Notes: generated by a model not told the origin, from the sequence alone. Numbered from the stretch's first letter, positions 36,824-46,363 are shown. The stretch: 64,000 nucleotides of DNA from Streptomyces sp. NBC_01431 (GCF_036231355.1 NZ_CP109497.1:620001-684000); one strand, 5' to 3'. Translations and numbers: made by a program.

Positions 36824-38294
36824 CACTGTCACGGCAGCTGTAGTTCCGGCGTCTGTGCTGGTCAGTGCCTCGCAGGGGCGGGTGAGGACATGAGTACGGC
36901 CACCGCGATCATGAACGTTTGTGACGACGTATCAGGACGCGGTGGCCGTGGAAGCCACGATAGCCGAGCAGGTGTGGAGCGAGACGTTCGGGAGGGCCAT
37001 GGGGGCGGTCGCGGGCTGCTTCGGGCGGCGTGAGGCGCGGGCGACGGCGGCGGAGTTGGTCGTGGGGCTGCTGCTGGAGGTGGACACGCGCAACTGCTGG
37101 ACGCTCGGGCAGGCGCTGGGGCACCCTGGCCCGCACCGGCTGCAGCATCTGCTGTCACGCGCCCGCTTTGACCACGAACGGGCCCGGGCAGAGATCGCCC
37201 GTCTGGTGGCCGATGAACTCGCCGGGCAGGACGTGATGTTGGTGGTGGACGAGACGGGCGACGCAAAGTCCTCCACGGACTGCGTGGGGGCGGGGCGGCA
37301 GTACTCGGGTGCGATCGGCGGTGTCGGTCTGTGTCAGGTGGCGGTGCATCTGGCGGCGGTCACGACGACAGTGAAGGTGATCATCGACCGGGTCTTGTAC
37401 CTCCCGGCGGACTGGGCCGCGGACGAGGAACGCCGCGAGGTGACCGGGGTGCCGGAGGAGATCGTGTTCGCGACGAAACCGCAGCAGGCACTGGCCATGG
37501 TCACCGACGCACTCGCCACGGGGATCGAGGAACGCTGGTTCGCGGGCGACGAGGTGTACTGCGGGCGCGAACTGCGCCGGGGTGTCCGGTCGTTGGGGAT
37601 CGGCTACACGGTTGGCATCGCCGCCACGTACCAGGTCACCGACGGAGCGGGCCGCCGGTGGGAGGCCCGCAAACTGATCAACAAGGTGCGGCCCGGACAG
37701 TGGATGCGCCGGCAGACCGGACACGGCACCAAGGGCACCCGCGAGTACGACTGGGCCTGGCTCGACATCCGCCACGACGACGCTCCCGACGAGAACGAGA
37801 ACCGGGCGGGGACGAGCGTTCTGGTCGCGCGTCGGCACCGCTACACCGGCGAGGTGTCCTACTTCCGCTGCTGGGCTCCCGGTGACGTCTCGCTCGGCAC
37901 GCTCGTGGAAGTGATCTCCCGCAGGTGGCGGATCGAGGAGACCTTCCAACTCGCCAAGGGCTTCACCGGACTCGACCAGGGTCAAGTGACCTGCTGGAAC
38001 TCCTGGATGCGCTGGTCACTGTTCTCCCTGATCGCCGCCGCTGTCCTCGCCCTTACGGCCGCCACCGTCCACGAGGCCACCGAGGAGCGGCCCGAGCTTG
38101 TCCCGCTGACCTGCCCCGAACTCATCCGTCTCCTGCGGGCCCTCACACTGCCCCCACCAGTCCGCGATCGCGATCACGTCCTGTACTGGACCGCCTGGCG
38201 CCGCCACCACCAAGCCATCGCGACAGCCTGCCACCAGCAACGACACCGCCATCACGACCAGCCGTGATCAAGAACTACAGCTGCCGTGACTGTG
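36824..38294 (+). mobile_element. IS701-family element
   Basis: Inverted repeats at 36824-36846 and 38272-38294 share GTCACGGCAGCTGTAGTTC (one mismatch in the 23 positions). They flank an intact transposase gene. Exact outer ends and target duplication are not certain. Confidence 0.8.
36921..38267 (+). CDS. IS701-family transposase
   Basis: 448 residues of the SRSO17/IS701 type: VMLVVDETGDAKSSTDCVGAGRQYSG holds the first catalytic Asp, EERWFAGDEVYCG the second, and SRRWRIEETFQLAKGFTGLDQ the Glu. A GTG start is assumed. The frame is complete and the ends are well matched, so the element may be active. Confidence 0.88.
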   Translation: MTTYQDAVAVEATIAEQVWSETFGRAMGAVAGCFGRREARATAAELVVGLLLEVDTRNCWTLGQALGHPGPHRLQHLLSRARFDHERARAEIARLVADELAGQDVMLVVDETGDAKSSTDCVGAGRQYSGAIGGVGLCQVAVHLAAVTTTVKVIIDRVLYLPADWAADEERREVTGVPEEIVFATKPQQALAMVTDALATGIEERWFAGDEVYCGRELRRGVRSLGIGYTVGIAATYQVTDGAGRRWEARKLINKVRPGQWMRRQTGHGTKGTREYDWAWLDIRHDDAPDENENRAGTSVLVARRHRYTGEVSYFRCWAPGDVSLGTLVEVISRRWRIEETFQLAKGFTGLDQGQVTCWNSWMRWSLFSLIAAAVLALTAATVHEATEERPELVPLTCPELIRLLRALTLPPPVRDRDHVLYWTAWRRHHQAIATACHQQRHRHHDQP

Positions 38295-38393
38295 TCCCAA
38301 CTGCCTGAGGAATGTCGCCGACCGTGAAAGTGTGGACGGATCTTCAGGCCGAGGCACTGCAAGGAACGGTTGAACGAGACGAGGAGGCTGTTG

Positions 38394-40145
38394 GTGAGTC
38401 ACCCGGCTCAGCTGACGCGCACGCACCGCATTCTGATCGGGGTGGTGGTCGCGGGTGCCGTGGTGATCGCCGGGATCGGTTTCGCGGGTTCGTACGCGGC
38501 GGTCCGCGAACTCGCGCTGCACAAGGGCTTCGGGAACTTCTCCTACGTCTTCCCGATCGGCGTCGACGCGGGCATCTGTGTGCTGCTCGCCCTCGACCTG
38601 CTGCTCACCTGGATGCGCATCCCCTTCCCGCTGCTTCGCCAGACCGCCTGGCTGCTGACGGCCGCCACCATCGCCTTCAACGGCGCCGCCGCCTGGCCGG
38701 ACCCGCTGGGCGTGGGCATGCACGCGGTCATCCCGGTCCTGTTCGTGGTCTCGGTCGAGGCGGCCCGGCACGCGGTCGGCCGGATCGCCGACATCACCGC
38801 CGACAAGCACATGGAGGGCGTGCGCCTGACCCGCTGGCTGCTCTCGCCGATCCCCACCTTCCGGCTGTGGCGCCGCATGAAGCTGTGGGAGCTGCGCAGC
38901 TACGAACAGGTCATCAAGCTCGAACAGGACCGCCTGATCTACCGCGCCCGCCTCCAGTCCGTCTACGGCCGCGCCTGGCGCCGCAAGGCCCCCGTCGAGT
39001 CCCTCATGCCGCTGCGCCTCGCGAAATACGGCGTCCCACTCGCCGAGACCGCCCCGGCCGGCCTCGCCGCCGCCGGCATGGAACCGGTGCTCCTGCCGCC
39101 CCCGCCGGCCGTCGCCCTTGAACGTACGGATGTGCCCGCAGCTCCGTCGGAGTTGGAGGGCGAGTCCGGCCCGCTCCTGGAGGCAGGCCAGGCGTCTGCT
39201 CCCGGACTTGAGAGCTTGGTCCAGCCGGATAGTGCGAGCCCTGTTGAGACGGCGCTTGTGGGGGAGTGGGAGGGGCCGGAGCGGCAGGTGGACTTCGCCG
39301 ACGCGGTCCGTGCGTTCGCTGCGCAGTTCGGCTATATGCCGGATCCGGGTCAGCTCGGCTGGTTCCTCGCAGAGGCTTACGGCATCACGGATCCCGCCAC
39401 GGGCGGCTCGCTTCCTGCCGCCGTGCTGGCTCCCTTCCTGTCGGCGCCGGAGCACGCCCCGGTGCCAGAGGCGCCCGCAGCACCCGCTGTTGAGGAAGAC
39501 GCCCCGGCGGCCAGCAGCCATCCGTTCTTCGGTACACCGCTGCACACGCCGGGCCCGGTCGACCAGGTCCTGCCTGCCCAACCGGCCGCACTGTCCGAGA
39601 TGGTGCCCGCTCCGCGCCCCTCGACCGGATCGGATTCCCAGCCTGAACAGGTGCCAGAGACCGGCAACGAGACCACTCTCAGCGGGCCGCAGCCCAGCCC
39701 GGAGGAGCAGCCTGCGGGCGATACAGGACCGGCGCAGGCGAGCGGCGGACAGAACGGCAAGGTTGTGGACCAGACGCTGACCGTCGTGGACCGGTACTTC
39801 CTTGCCTGGGAGGGCTACATCGCCGAGCACGGCCAGGAGCCCACCGGCCCGCAGCTTTCCCGGCATCTCGCCGCACTGGGCATCCTGAACCGGAACGGCT
39901 CACCCGTCGCCCCGGCCACGCTGCGCCGCTATCTGCTGGAGTTCCGTATCTACAACGTGTGGGCCGAACAGCGCGAGACCCAAGCCGATCCCGCCGTCCC
40001 GGCGGTGCTGGAGGAACTCGCCCGGCGGGGTATCACGGGTCAGTACAACCGGCCCCTGGAGGCGCCGACCGTGGAGGAGTTGGTCGTCAACTTCCGCCGC
40101 CGCTATCAGGTGTTCTCGCTCGACATGAGCAACTCCAGACCCTGA
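38394..40145 (+). CDS. DUF2637 membrane protein with long linker and C-terminal domain
   Basis: 583 residues from GTG 38394, which has AGGAGG six bases upstream. Four hydrophobic helices within the first ~130 residues form a DUF2637 domain (GNFSYVFPIGVDAGICVLLALDLLLTWM), typical of Spd-type spread or mobile-element proteins. A basic juxtamembrane stretch, a Pro/Ala/Glu-rich linker (about 235-440) and a helical C-terminal domain (about 455-580; VVDRYFLAWEGYIAEHGQEPTGPQLSRHLAALG) resembling a DNA-binding module follow. It may connect the membrane to plasmid DNA. Confidence 0.75.
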   Translation: MSHPAQLTRTHRILIGVVVAGAVVIAGIGFAGSYAAVRELALHKGFGNFSYVFPIGVDAGICVLLALDLLLTWMRIPFPLLRQTAWLLTAATIAFNGAAAWPDPLGVGMHAVIPVLFVVSVEAARHAVGRIADITADKHMEGVRLTRWLLSPIPTFRLWRRMKLWELRSYEQVIKLEQDRLIYRARLQSVYGRAWRRKAPVESLMPLRLAKYGVPLAETAPAGLAAAGMEPVLLPPPPAVALERTDVPAAPSELEGESGPLLEAGQASAPGLESLVQPDSASPVETALVGEWEGPERQVDFADAVRAFAAQFGYMPDPGQLGWFLAEAYGITDPATGGSLPAAVLAPFLSAPEHAPVPEAPAAPAVEEDAPAASSHPFFGTPLHTPGPVDQVLPAQPAALSEMVPAPRPSTGSDSQPEQVPETGNETTLSGPQPSPEEQPAGDTGPAQASGGQNGKVVDQTLTVVDRYFLAWEGYIAEHGQEPTGPQLSRHLAALGILNRNGSPVAPATLRRYLLEFRIYNVWAEQRETQADPAVPAVLEELARRGITGQYNRPLEAPTVEELVVNFRRRYQVFSLDMSNSRP

Positions 40146-40371
40146 CCCGGCGATCGGGCCATTGGCTACATAGGCGAGGGGTAGGAACGAATGCCGGTGA
40201 GTGCTGGCAGCGGGCCTTGCCCGAGAGTTCGGGGATGTCGGGCAGAAGTAGAAGCGGCTGGGCGGTCAGACATCGATTCGGCGCATGCACCACGGCAGAC
40301 CTGTGGCTGCGAAGGGATTGTTGAGTGTGTGCCGGAGGTTGCGGTCGTCTGCGGGGCCGATGGCTGCGGCA

Positions 40372-40620
40372 AGTTCGCGTCGTGCCTTGCATCCAGTCGG
40401 GCCGGGGGGCAAGCGCCGACAGGTCGACCATGACGACGAGTTCGTCGCCGTCCGCGCGGACCCAGGCTTCGCATCCGACCAGGCCGGGCGGGGTGGAATA
40501 GCGCACGGAGCCGAAGCGGACGGTCTGGTCGGGCAGGACCCGCCGTGCTTCGCCGAGCGCGAGGGTATGCGGAGCCGACGGCAGCTGGTGCAGCCGACGT
40601 ATGTACTTGGAGACCGTAGT
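40372..40620 (-). pseudogene. IS21 IstA transposase fragment
   Basis: RRVLPDQTVRFGSVRYSTPPGL and WVRADGDELVVMVDLSALAPRP are the Mu-type beta-barrel segment after the DDE domain of IS21 transposases. Only this part remains; it joins an ISAs1 fragment at about 40,620-40,660. Confidence 0.65.
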
Positions 40621-40659
40621 GCCGCCCCGCGGCAACGATTTGGGGGTGGCGGACCGGCC

Positions 40660-40955
40660 AGGACCCGCCTGGGCAGAAGCGGATCGGGGTCGGCGCCGAC
40701 CTGTTCCAGCACATACGCCGGGGCATCGGCGATCCATTCGCCCACCGCCAGCAGCGAGGTCGCTCCGGCCAGCACCGCGCACGCGGTGAGTGCGAGCACG
40801 ACGGCCAGGCGGTGGCACACCCCGCGCGGGTCACGAGGGTCCGGCACCTCGGCCAACCGCTCCAGCAGACCCGGGACCTCCTCGGGTCCGGCCTGCGGAT
40901 TCGCGCGCAGTTGGTCAAGGGCAGGCGGGATCAGAGATGATGCGTCGGCAGGCAC
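40660..40955 (-). pseudogene. ISAs1-family transposase N-terminal fragment
   Basis: LLERLAEVPDPRDPRGVCHRLAVVLALTACAVLAGATSLLAVGEWIADAP is the conserved N-terminal domain of ISAs1 transposases. The frame continues into unrelated sequence after PLLPRR, so the catalytic domain is missing. Confidence 0.75.
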
Positions 40956-41112
40956 CGTCTTCCACTTGGATCACGGGGCGTAGAGAACTCCATGATCTTG
41001 GAAGCCGTGCCTGTCACGTTCCGGGAGCACTGCCGAGCTGGCAGATCGACACGAACCGGGCGTCACGCGACTACGCCGAAGCCCTGCCCTGCCAGGCAGG
41101 TCGCTGGTCCAA

Positions 41113-44100
41113 TCAGTGAGCTTCCTCTGAATCGGTACGACGTGCCTCAATCCAACGACGCAGCAGCGGCAGCAAGATGTTGGGAACGGCGGACTTGACC
41201 ATGCAGTCGGAAGCTCCCGATTCGATCGCCGTGTCCCGATTAATCTTCATCGCCATGGCGGCCACCGCGATGATTGCTAGTCCGGCGCACGCGGGCATGC
41301 CACGGATCGCTGTGATTGTTGCCAAGCCGTTCGCCTCGGGTGTCGCGATGTCGATGAGGGCAAGCGCCACGTCGTCTTCCTGCTTCAGTACTTCGATTGC
41401 CTCGCGACCGCTCGCGGCGTAAAGGACGTTCAGTCCGCACTCCTCCAGGACGGCGGTGATCAAAAAAAGGTGGCGGATGTCGTCGTCAACGATCAGCACT
41501 TTCTCACCGCTGAATCGGATATCCAAGCGGGGCTCTGTCCCTGCTGGCTGCTCCAGATCACCCCATCGATCAGGGTCGGAGATTTCGGGGCTGCGTGGCG
41601 CGAAGAGCGCGGATACATCGTCGTGAGCTTCTGCCAGGGCGAAGGTACGCGGTGGCAGTTTACTCGGGCGCAGCGGCAAGTAGATGGTGAAGTTAGAGCC
41701 GCGTCCCGGCTTGCTCTGTGCATGGATCTCACCGCCGAGCAGCCGCACGACCTCCCGCGCGATAGACAGGCCCAGGCCCGTACCGCCGTACGTTCGGCTG
41801 ATCACGTCGGCCGCCTGCGTGAACGCCTCAAAGATCACCGGCAGTTTGTCGGCCGCGATCCCGATACCGGTGTCAGTCACGGAGAATGCGACCAGTTCCG
41901 CATCGGGATGGGCCAGCGAACCGGCCTCCAGTAGCTGCTCCCGTATGGCCATCGGGACATCCGGGCCGGCGGGCCGGACGACCAATGCCACCGATCCGGA
42001 CTCGGTGAACTTCACCGCGTTGAACAGCAGCTCGCGTACCGCCTGCAGCAGCCGCTGCTCATCGGTGAGAAGTATGTCTGGAAGGGCGGACGCGACGCGC
42101 ACGGTGAAGGCAAGCTTCTTCTCTGTAGTAAGCGGTCGGAACCTGGTCTCAAGGCTGTGGGCGAGCTGCGCAAGCGACGCGCTTGTGGCCATAACATCCA
42201 TCTTGCCTGATTCGGCCATCGAAAGGTCGAGGACGTCGTTGATCAGCTGAAGGATATCTCTGCCGGTAGAGAGGATCGTTTGGGCAAATTCGAGCTGCTT
42301 CTGCGAGAGTCTCCCCTCTGAATTTTCGGTGAGCAACTTGGCCAGAATTAAAAGGGAGTTGAGGGGGGTTCGTAGTTCGTGCGACATGTTGGCGATGAAC
42401 TCGGACTTGAACCGCATAGAGACAGCTAGCTGCTCAGCGCGCTCCTCCAGGACCTCGCGTGCCATCTCGATTTCCATGTACTTTGCCTCGATGTCACGGT
42501 TTCGCTGCGCGAGAATTTCGGCCTGTTCCTCTAGCCTGGTATTGGATTCATGCAGGTACCTCTGCCGCACTTCCAGTTCGGCCGACCGTTCACGGAGCTG
42601 CTCGGTGAGTTCCTGGGATTCGCTCAGCAGTTGTTGGGTCTTCTGCTGTTCGAGAATGATTACGCTACTGAGTTCGATGAGATCGGCGACCCCGTGAGGG
42701 ATATCAGGTTGACGTTCATCCAGCCATCGCTGCGCCTCGGCCAGTCGGGTGGCGGACAACAGATCTCCGTCTCGGGCACGTTCTTCCATCATCGTCAGCC
42801 ATTGCTGGAAGTCCGCGTCTTCTTCAACCCACACGGACAGCCTGCTCCACTCGCGGATCAGGGCCTCGTGGGCGATCTCGGCCGTCTCGGGGCCATCAGA
42901 CCCCAGGATGACCAGACGGCGGTCCGGGTCCGCGAGCAGTTGGGCGATATACCAGTCATTCCCGAGATAGGAACGATCTGCCGTAACGCGGACAGCGCTG
43001 GAAGATCCACCACGGGCGCGAATCATGGAAAGGAGTACACGACGGACGCGTTGTTCGTCCAAGCGGAGCTGGTGCCGTAGCCATTCGTAGGCCTTCTCCG
43101 CATGCTGGTTCAGTGCTCCGGATACGCCTCCGAGGCCGCGATAGCTGTCGAAGGTAATCTGGCGCTCGCGCTGCAAGGGCCACAGCTCGGTCAGGGTGAA
43201 CTCCAGCAGTGGCAGGCTTCCCGCTGCCTTGCTGGCTTCGGAAGCGATCTCTTCGGCCAGCCCTGGGCTGAAGGCCACGCCGGCAAGCTGCGCAGGCTCC
43301 ACGATCACGCGTGTCAGTGCCACCTCGTCCAGCGGAGAGACGTTCAACTGTCGGTCCTGTAGCCGGGGACCGATATCAGGTAGTTCCAGCAGATCAGGAA
43401 GAAAATCGGCGCGCAGTGTGCAGACCAGACGGACGTTCGCATCCTGCACTGTGTCCGGGGGCGGGAACAGACGCTGCAGGAATCCCAGCGCCTTCTCCGT
43501 GTCCGGACTCGCACTTAACACTTCCTCGAACTGATCCCCGACGAGCGCCAGACGCTTGCCCGTCAGCAGCGCAACCCGTGAAGCCACCGGCCAGAATCCG
43601 TCTTTTCGCAGGACCTGGGCGCGGTGGTCCAGCTGCTCAAGAGAATGGTTTGCTCCAGGATGCTCAAGATCCAGCAGGGCCCGGGCAACCGATTCGTACG
43701 GGGTTACCCCCGGTCGGAAGGAGGCCACGCTCCACCCGTCGGCCGAGAGTGCGGGATGCAGACCTGCCGCAACAAGGGAGGACTTGCCTACCCCGGAAGG
43801 ACCTGTGACCACAACGAGTGGCTGCCCTTTGACCATGTCCCGGAGCCGTTTGACCTCACGCTCGCGCCCCACGAACACGCCGGCCTGAGCGTCCGCGGCC
43901 GTGAACGCCTGAAGTCCTCGGTACGGACAAGGTGGCAGCACCAACCGGCCCAGAGCCTCGGGCCATACCGCCGCCACTTCCGACAGCGGTATCGCATAGG
44001 CATCTTGCGCTGCGCCTCCCCTGCTAGCGATTGCGAGCATTCCCACTGCTGCGTCGCCCCAGCGATCCGTCGCCACGACCGGCGAGCCGCTGTACCCGGG

Positions 44101-44616
44101 CTGAGCTCGCAAAGCTGCCTCGGCCCGGGCGTCGAGCTGGATCAAGCCACCGCCGACCGCTCCCCGAATGGAGCAAGTGGCCCAAGCACCCTTGTCTCTT
44201 CGGTCGGGGGTGCTTGGATAGCCGAACACCGAAACCTGCGCGTCGGGGGCCTGGCCTATGCGCGCGTCGACCAACCGCGCTGGCCCTGCGCCGACCGGCA
44301 GCGTGTCTCCGCCGACAACCACCAAGCCAGCTACATCACGTCCGGATCCGCTTGATCCTTCAGGCGGATCCCATGCCGCCACCCGGCAGATGCGCAGCGG
44401 TGCGCCGTCAACGTCGCCGAGCAGCACGAACTCGACCTGAACGCGTGCGCCGTCGTCAGGGCGTTCACGGTGGTGCTTGTCGCGGCCGAGCGCCGCATTG
44501 ACGACGTGTGCGCACGTGACCATGTACCGGTCCCCGACAACGAACCCGAGGCCAACGGGAGCCCCTGAGGCTGGTGACCGGATCGCTACGATGAAACCCT
44601 CTCGGCCAGCGTGCAC
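41113..44616 (-). CDS. Trypsin-like protease / nSTAND1 NTPase / hybrid histidine kinase-receiver fusion
   Basis: 1167 residues in one frame. (1) Trypsin-like protease, 1-225: H37 (VTCAHVV), D94 (GRDVAGL), S176 (PGYSGSPV). (2) nSTAND1-type NTPase, 230-650: CPYRGLQAF, FVGRERE, Walker A GPSGVGKSS (272-280), Walker B ALVGDQFEE, GLGGVSGALNQHAEKAYEWL, and AHEALIREW. (3) Coiled coil, 655-735. (4) Histidine kinase: H746 (MSHELRTPLN), N866, DTGIGIA and GTGLGLSIA. (5) Receiver, 1038-1160: D1044-D1046, D1089, K1141; A1119 replaces the usual Thr/Ser. No membrane helix or WD40 repeats are seen. It starts (GTG) five bases after a Trypco1-type gene, so the two are probably coupled. Likely a stimulus-activated protease switch with phosphorelay output or control. 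Confidence 0.9.
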   Translation of the reverse strand: MHAGREGFIVAIRSPASGAPVGLGFVVGDRYMVTCAHVVNAALGRDKHHRERPDDGARVQVEFVLLGDVDGAPLRICRVAAWDPPEGSSGSGRDVAGLVVVGGDTLPVGAGPARLVDARIGQAPDAQVSVFGYPSTPDRRDKGAWATCSIRGAVGGGLIQLDARAEAALRAQPGYSGSPVVATDRWGDAAVGMLAIASRGGAAQDAYAIPLSEVAAVWPEALGRLVLPPCPYRGLQAFTAADAQAGVFVGREREVKRLRDMVKGQPLVVVTGPSGVGKSSLVAAGLHPALSADGWSVASFRPGVTPYESVARALLDLEHPGANHSLEQLDHRAQVLRKDGFWPVASRVALLTGKRLALVGDQFEEVLSASPDTEKALGFLQRLFPPPDTVQDANVRLVCTLRADFLPDLLELPDIGPRLQDRQLNVSPLDEVALTRVIVEPAQLAGVAFSPGLAEEIASEASKAAGSLPLLEFTLTELWPLQRERQITFDSYRGLGGVSGALNQHAEKAYEWLRHQLRLDEQRVRRVLLSMIRARGGSSSAVRVTADRSYLGNDWYIAQLLADPDRRLVILGSDGPETAEIAHEALIREWSRLSVWVEEDADFQQWLTMMEERARDGDLLSATRLAEAQRWLDERQPDIPHGVADLIELSSVIILEQQKTQQLLSESQELTEQLRERSAELEVRQRYLHESNTRLEEQAEILAQRNRDIEAKYMEIEMAREVLEERAEQLAVSMRFKSEFIANMSHELRTPLNSLLILAKLLTENSEGRLSQKQLEFAQTILSTGRDILQLINDVLDLSMAESGKMDVMATSASLAQLAHSLETRFRPLTTEKKLAFTVRVASALPDILLTDEQRLLQAVRELLFNAVKFTESGSVALVVRPAGPDVPMAIREQLLEAGSLAHPDAELVAFSVTDTGIGIAADKLPVIFEAFTQAADVISRTYGGTGLGLSIAREVVRLLGGEIHAQSKPGRGSNFTIYLPLRPSKLPPRTFALAEAHDDVSALFAPRSPEISDPDRWGDLEQPAGTEPRLDIRFSGEKVLIVDDDIRHLFLITAVLEECGLNVLYAASGREAIEVLKQEDDVALALIDIATPEANGLATITAIRGMPACAGLAIIAVAAMAMKINRDTAIESGASDCMVKSAVPNILLPLLRRWIEARRTDSEEAH

Positions 44617-44621
44617 CTGGA

Positions 44622-44942
44622 TCAGGAGCTCTTCCAGACCACCCGGACGGCGAAGTTCACCTCTGTTGTTCCCTTGGCGATGATCACGCCGCTTTCGCCG
44701 CCGATCTTCAGCCCGAACTGGATCTCCATCTCATCGGGCTTGAGTTCTCGGACCGTCTCAGAGACCTGCGACAAGGCTGGCCTCACACGGTCCAGTGCTT
44801 CACGGAGCGACGTTTGGGCACGTGCCACCAGGCCATCGTCCGCTGCAAGTTCCAGATCCGAGCCCCCCAAGCCGGGCTCAACCTCGAAGACGGCAGCGCC
44901 TTCGCCGTCCCCGTCCACCGCCATCATGACGAGCTCTGCCAC
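44622..44942 (-). CDS. Trypco1-type (trypsin co-occurring) domain protein
   Basis: 106 residues from GTG 44942, with AGGGGG four bases upstream. AELVMMAVDGDGEGAAVFEVE, ALDRVRPALSQVSETVREL and PDEMEIQFGLKIGGESGVIIAKG, ending in VNFAVRVVWK, fit the CU044_2847/Trypco1 family. Its members sit next to trypsin-like protease-NTPase genes in predicted conflict systems and may be substrates or adaptors of the protease. It is directly upstream of the fusion gene. Confidence 0.8.
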   Translation of the reverse strand: MAELVMMAVDGDGEGAAVFEVEPGLGGSDLELAADDGLVARAQTSLREALDRVRPALSQVSETVRELKPDEMEIQFGLKIGGESGVIIAKGTTEVNFAVRVVWKSS

Positions 44943-45066
44943 AGTGCCCCCTAGTGCCCCGCCGGCCCCAGGCAGTGGGGTCGGCAACGATTCTTCCCAT
45001 CCTGTGCTACCGGGGACTGACGCCGCAGGGAAATCCAAGAGAGAGCCGGACAGTATCGAGCCACTC

Positions 45067-45342
45067 TCATGTCAGGAGGCACGTTCCACCGGTGAAGTCT
45101 CCGGCAACTGCATCAAGAGGGATCTCGGACGAGAGGCGGACAGGTTCGCCGTGCTCGCTGCGAGAGAGATCAAACTGGCAGACGTGCCACAACAGCTCAG
45201 CGAGACCGGAGTCCTGCCGGATCGAGTCCAAAACCTCTTTGTCGCTCGTCACGCGGCGGACGATAGCAGTGGACGCTGACGATCGAAGCGGCCAGGGAGG
45301 CCGTGACCGTCGAACCGTCACGTGAAAACGAACCGCACTCAC
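45067..45342 (-). CDS. Uncharacterised, possibly truncated protein upstream of Trypco1
   Basis: 91 residues from GTG 45342, or 62 from GTG 45249. LDSIRQDSGLAELLWHVCQFDLSRSEHGEPVRLSSEIPLDAVAGDFTGGTCLL has a helix-then-strand pattern that stops abruptly after GGTCLLT. Related proteins that I recall only vaguely (SMI1/SUKH-like) run on from such a GDxTGG motif, so a frameshift may have cut it. Same strand as the Trypco1-fusion pair and 125 bases upstream; possibly part of the system. Confidence 0.4.
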   Translation of the reverse strand: MSAVRFHVTVRRSRPPWPLRSSASTAIVRRVTSDKEVLDSIRQDSGLAELLWHVCQFDLSRSEHGEPVRLSSEIPLDAVAGDFTGGTCLLT

Positions 45343-45554
45343 CCGAACTCGCTACAGGGCCGCCGACGATGCGCTGCGCAGTGAGATGGGGCAACGGCTC
45401 CGGGCCTGCGCACCTACCGCCAAAGCCGCTTCGACGGGCTCGAAGTGGCATCCCCTGAGGACGGCGGCGACGGTAGGTCCGCGATGGCGGACGGGACCAT
45501 CCTGCCCGGCTACTTGCTGGCGAGCGGTCAGTGTCCGGAGCGGGCTCGGTAGTG

Positions 45555-46363
45555 TCATCGCGCGATCATGGCCACCAGGGTGCCGCAGATGAGGAATGGA
45601 CCGTAGGGGATTGCAGATTTCACATGGGCTCTGCGCAGCGCGATGACCCCAAGTCCAAAGGCGGCGGCGAGGAGTTGGCCGGCGATGACACCGAGGCGAG
45701 TGTGTGCCAGCTGTACCAGCCGACCATGGTCCCGAGCGCGACGGCGGGTTTCACGTCGCCGAACCCGAGGCTCCGAGGACTGATCAGGAAGAGCACGAAG
45801 TAGCCGCCGCCCAGGGCCAGCGCACCGCTCAGTGCGGTCGGCCAGGATCCGCCTGCGTTCGGGAAGAGCGCGGCGGTGCCGAGCAGGAGCAGCGTTGCCG
45901 CCGTGAGGGGGAGGGTCAGGATGGCGGGCAGGCGGTGGACGGTGGCGTCGACCCAGGCGAGCAGCACAAGGATCGGAGTGAGGAGCAGCCAGATAGCCAT
46001 TTCGGGCCTGGGCTCCGTCGTATGGGCCAGAACACCGCATCCCAGGATGGTGATCAGCGCGCGACGACTGGAGCAGAGGGCCCGTACCAGCGCCGGGCGC
46101 GGGGAGCGGTCTGATTCTCGGTGGCGCAGTTCTTGCAGTGGGGGGAGTCCGAGCCAGGCCTGTGCGGGGTGTCCTGCCGGGCAGTATGCCCGCCAGGTCT
46201 CGCCCGCCGGGACGGCTAGTTTGTACGCGGCACGCGGCAGGAGCAGACCGGCCAGAGCACCGTAGGCGACGCGAAGGTCACGAGCATGCGCACCGGCGGG
46301 GTCTGCGAAGGTCGCTGAAGGCACAGACGCTGGCCCGATGGGCGGCGGATCCGCGCGCGCCAT
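45555..46363 (-). pseudogene. Prepilin peptidase (TadV/CpaA, A24 family) with one frameshift
   Basis: From ATG 46363 the frame gives membrane segments and both catalytic aspartates: the first in LAWVDATVHRLPAIL and the second in GFGDVKPAVALG. After GWYSWHT the frame is lost at a TGTGTG tract (about 45700-45707); the remainder (RLGVIAGQLLAAAFGLGVIALRR, SAIPYGPFLICG) continues in another frame to 45555. One base restores the protein. It would process pilin leader peptides for the Tad system. A sequencing error or recent mutation is possible, as nothing else is decayed. Confidence 0.75.
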
